Assembly: GCF_901709675.1 (NCBI RefSeq)
Contig: NC_051104.1
Span: 3,829,501 to 3,893,500, forward strand
DNA length: 64,000 bases
From: Syngnathus acus
Lineage: Eukaryota; Chordata; Actinopteri; Syngnathiformes; Syngnathidae
Direction: 5' to 3'
Positions 60,736-64,000 of this stretch are shown piece by piece. Numbering within the stretch: the stretch's first letter is position 1; each line of letters starts with the position of its first letter. The notes under the pieces were generated by a model. The model did not search any database. It had not been told where the DNA came from and saw only the letters and a list, made by a program, of their open reading frames with translations. A program made the position numbers and the translations under genes.

Positions 60736-60763
60736 GTTAGGTTTAGGGTTAGGGTTAAGGTCA
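60736..60763 (+). repeat. short telomere-like TTAGGG run
   Basis: GGTTAGGTTTAGGGTTAGGG followed by TTAAGG: about four degenerate TTAGGG units on the plus strand, opposite in orientation to the large intronic array. Confidence 0.8.
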
Positions 60764-60764
60764 G

Positions 60765-60978
60765 CCTGGTGATCCTGAAAGGGGGATCCTTCCATCTGTG
60801 GTCCCTTCTCAAGGTTTCTCATTTTCCCCTGGTAGTTTTTTTTTTGAGTTTTTCCTTGCCCTTTTGGGAGCTTAAGATCAGGGGATGCTTTGAGAATAAT
60901 TGTCAATTTCTTGTCTATGTGAAGCCCTTTGGGACTGCTTGTGATTTAGGGCTATACAAATAAACTTGACTTGACTAA
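60765..60978 (+). repeat. fish interspersed-repeat 3' tail (LINE-like)
   Basis: GGTCCCTTCTCAAGGTTTCT, TTTTTGAGTTTTTCCTTGCC, AGCCCTTTGGGACTGCTTGT and GATTTAGGGCTATACAAATA lead into an AACTTGACTTGAC tail. I recognise this string as a very common fish interspersed-repeat tail, probably the 3' end of a non-LTR element; the family was not verified. Confidence 0.55.
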
Positions 60979-63900
60979 GGTCGGTTATCGGTTAGGGCAC
61001 TACTTCCAATCTGACCCCATTCAAAGAGATATTAGTAGTAGTCAGTCCAAATCTAAGGTGTACCTAATGAAGTGACTGCTTTGATGAAGTCCCTCTTCAC
61101 CATCTGACAAAGGCCAACAACTCGAGAAGTGTAAACAGTGGGCTTTGTCTCTACAGGCACGCCTACGCAAGAGGATCGCTCTTCTTCTAATCCTCCCTTT
61201 TACAAGAGCAGCCACTTTCCTCGCCATTGTGGTCGGTCGTCTCTCTCCATTTACTCCCTGCATGGCACTCATTTCAACCAGTTTAACGGCGTCTGGGTTC
61301 CAGGGGGAAGGATTAGGAGACGGTACGCGTCAGCTAGTGTGGCGACAACATTGACTACAGAGTCACGCCTCTCTCCTCCCTCAAGGACACACTTGTAGTC
61401 GGAAAATTTTCCTCATGAATTTATGCTGATTATCTGTCTAAGCGTGCATTCTTAAACCAATCAGGCGTTGCAGCGGGAGGGGAGCAGCTGTGCTCTTTGC
61501 TACATTCAGATGAATCCAGTTAGTCCATTTACTCCTATTAACTTTTTTCTTTGAGTTGCTGATGCGGGGAAGCAATCTTGACTTGTTTGTCTGGAAACAG
61601 TCGGACTCTTCCATGTAAAGGGGGTAAAGCAGTTTGGTTGCTTTTATTGGAAGCGTGAAATATAACCCAACATTACTGAAACTATTGACCGAGACCAAAA
61701 TTAATCATATACTCGTCGACACTTTATATTTTTGGTTAATTCTACACTGCTTCCAAGTCAAGCGGCAAAAGTTAACCCCGCATGTTTCATTTAGGTTGCA
61801 AAAGGTTTACACAAAAAAAGCCGATTACAACGGTGGGCAAAGCCATTAAAATTCTGACCTTTTCTTTTGGTAAGGTGGTGCATGTGTGTGTGTATCACTT
61901 CCATTAACTTGGCTTGCATGATTGATTTATATTTGCCATGTGTGCTGTTGATGTAAAGGGCAATATGCCACTTGAAGGAATTTCCAAATGTAATTTTTTT
62001 TTCAAATGTTTTCACTTGAATTTGACGAGTACATCAATCTCATTTTTCAACATTGAGTTATTAACTACATTAAAGTGATTGCAAAAGCTTGTAGTTCATC
62101 TAAAGCCTGAATTCATTTCGATAAGTCACGACACAGCACTTTGATTGCTTATTTTTCCCGCCATGCTCGAAGGCTATTGTGTTCCATTCAAAATGAATTG
62201 GTCTGAGGAACAGACAGTGTCCTTTTGTGAATAAACCACTCAGAAATGTCCTAATTAAATCTGGCCATCGGTGAGTGAGAGAAGTCAACAACAGTGAGGG
62301 CGGGTGGAAAAAGAAAAAATCCAATTCCGTCTCCCAAAAGCGGAACAATGGCAGCAATGGCCGAGCTTTGACTGACAAAAGGAGACTTTACAACTGCTGA
62401 GGCGAAAAGGCATTCTGGTTGACTTCCTATTATGTTTGTACCTCTGAGATGTTGGGATCTTATTTTTTTTTCTCTCCAGCCATTCACTCGCACATCAGTT
62501 CATGTTTGATTTGCCCACAATACGCTCACTCCTTACGGTGAACAATGAATGTAAGAGGAGGGCGAAGAAACACATTAAATAAATGGCCTGTGACTGAATG
62601 ATAACAATAAACATATTTGCACTGAGAGAAATGAGCAATGCTCGAAGTGATAAATGATGTATAGAGGTGTTGATGCAATGCAGTCACCCCGTACTCCAGG
62701 ACAGAGGAAAGCAGGTTGTAAAAAGACATTAACAATTCATTTTCCAGTTGCACAAATATTCAATTTCAACATAAACTGGTTAGACTATATCACCGATAAG
62801 CTTCCCCAATAAAAAAGTCCTAAAAGTTTGTTCCAATATAAAATGACATTAGCATGGCAAGCACGTGACGGTGAGCTAACGCTAACATTAGCTCAGTTAG
62901 CTAAACATCTTATTGTTTTCTACATTCTTACATTCTACATTCTCTACACAAGTCAACTTTGAAAACAAGATTACATTCCTCTATAAAAACCAAAGGCAAT
63001 TTCATCAGCCTTTTCTCAGTCAAGGTTTACGTTCTTTATACGAGGCCTTCAGTTCCTCCGAATTATTAAAGAGGAAATTACAGAACATCCAAACTGACAT
63101 TGTGTGGCGCAACGCTAGCTAAAGGTCAAAATATTTAGTCGCTTATTTTCAATCTTCTCTGCAATTACAGAGCACACAGAGGCCCAATGGACCGTGACAG
63201 AATAGTTTTATATTTTGGATGAGGGGGTGGACATCTTTTAACCAGCTTTTTGAAGCACTTTCCCTAAAATGACTTCAACAGATCTGGAGGAGAAGTTTTA
63301 GTTTTAGCCACTAGTAAATGTAGAATCTTACCCAGGGTAAAGACGGCAGAAAGTTCTAACGTCACTCACTCAAGACGAAAAAAACTCAGCCAACAACAAA
63401 CAAGAAAACAGAACAAAAAAAATGGATTACAGTACAAAGTGACAAGTAGCCTCCATAGAGCAGACTTCAACGTAGCTCGAAGACAGGTTGTGTTTTGAGC
63501 AAAGAAATCTGACAGTTGTTTTTGATACAAACAAAAGCTCTTGACATCTTTGTACAGTTTTAGTACAAACTGACAGCTCAACCGGAATTGTTTTGCAATT
63601 ACTCCTTTAATTACTCCCAAAGGCACTCTGGGAAATGCATAAAAGCAATCAACTAAGTAGAAAATAATCATGGCATAATTTGGGAAGGTGTAGGCGGGGG
63701 AAAAAAGGCCACCCTTGTTGTTTCCACCTTCTCTGGTCTGATCACCAACCTCCGGGCAGCCTACAAAACCCATTTACAGCATTCTGACATGCATTGTTGG
63801 AATAACGACGGAACAGCACTCCACCATTTATCCAGATTAGGGAATCGTATATCCTGACTATTCATGAAGACACTCGGGAACTTTGAGAGCTTTGTTCACG

Positions 63901-64000
63901 AGTGTGCTCTTCGTTGTGTCGTCCTCCTTATGCTATTAATTCTGTTCTGCACATGTTCACCTTTATCATCCATGTTCTGCTACACACACACAAACACACA
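60979..64000. other. upstream adarb2 intron or 5' region, right edge
   Basis: No recognised gene or transposon. A CA-type microsatellite begins at about 63980 and runs off the window. The frames at 61138-61398 and 63366-63773 are unrecognised and show no splice or domain evidence. Confidence 0.65.

Larger units (their letters stand above)
54547..60764. other. upstream adarb2 intron or 5' region, no gene seen
   Basis: It contains T runs (54949-54960, 55279-55295), a dispersed-repeat copy (55805-55940), a G/C-rich patch at 56430-56500, an AT-rich partial duplication (57190-57470) and a (CATA)n run (58867-58887). Frames at 59706-60098 (minus, 130 codons) and 60119-60580 (plus, 153 codons) are the longest here, but I recognise no domain in either. 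Confidence 0.65.

Overview
The window is vertebrate genomic DNA, almost certainly from a teleost fish (probably a percomorph). The evidence is one multi-exon vertebrate gene with GT-AG introns, fish-type short DNA transposons, a tRNA-derived SINE, fish LINE-type 3' tails, TTAGGG-family telomeric repeats and many simple repeats. There are no bacterial genes, operons or CRISPR arrays.

The only protein-coding gene I can support is adarb2 (ADAR3/RED2, the adenosine-deaminase-acting-on-RNA B2 paralogue), on the minus strand. Seven consecutive coding exons are visible, in transcription order: 33260-32308 (both dsRNA-binding domains), 13454-13340, 7648-7480, 6272-6121, 5795-5627, 3500-3319 and 301-120 (deaminase domain). 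All splice phases are mutually consistent (2 nt carried in, then 0/1/2/1/2/1/0). The exon(s) for the N-terminus and the last coding exon (C-terminus plus 3'UTR) were not found; the last one should lie before position 1. Everything from 33261 to 64000 is therefore read as the large upstream intron or 5' region. Zinc-ligand and catalytic motifs (CHAE, PCGD, SCTDK) and the GEG base-flipping loop are intact.

The most striking non-coding structure is a roughly 6.9-kb array at 17857-24795, inside the 18.9-kb intron between the dsRBD exon and the first deaminase exon. Its base monomer is 208 bp, built from degenerate AAACCCTA-type motifs. Four monomers form a higher-order unit of about 1.33 kb, and two of the four are expanded by embedded (CCCTAA)n and (CTCTAA)n tracts, i.e. 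interstitial telomeric repeats. The higher-order unit is present in four full copies and one partial copy. A shorter, unexpanded three-monomer piece at the left edge looks like the ancestral state. The left boundary abuts the end of a hAT-type element; the right boundary is an AT-rich simple repeat. Because adarb2 is transcribed from the minus strand, its pre-mRNA would carry the UUAGGG (TERRA-like, G-quadruplex-prone) strand.

Other repeats include seven copies of a palindromic TA-flanked MITE (7693, 30514, 31413, 37073, 41935, 47659, 54240) and a hAT MITE with a perfect 8-bp target duplication (12136-12434). There is also a Tc1/mariner-type MITE (2176-2387), a pogo/Tigger-like MITE (29233-29548), a tRNA-SINE next to a LINE-type tail (51640-52055), a four-copy unnamed dispersed repeat, and several microsatellites. 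Two oppositely oriented MITE copies lie just downstream of the dsRBD exon and could fold into a long RNA hairpin in the pre-mRNA of an ADAR-family gene.

Coordinates of exons and element ends were read base by base. Repeat family names are recognition from memory without a database search.
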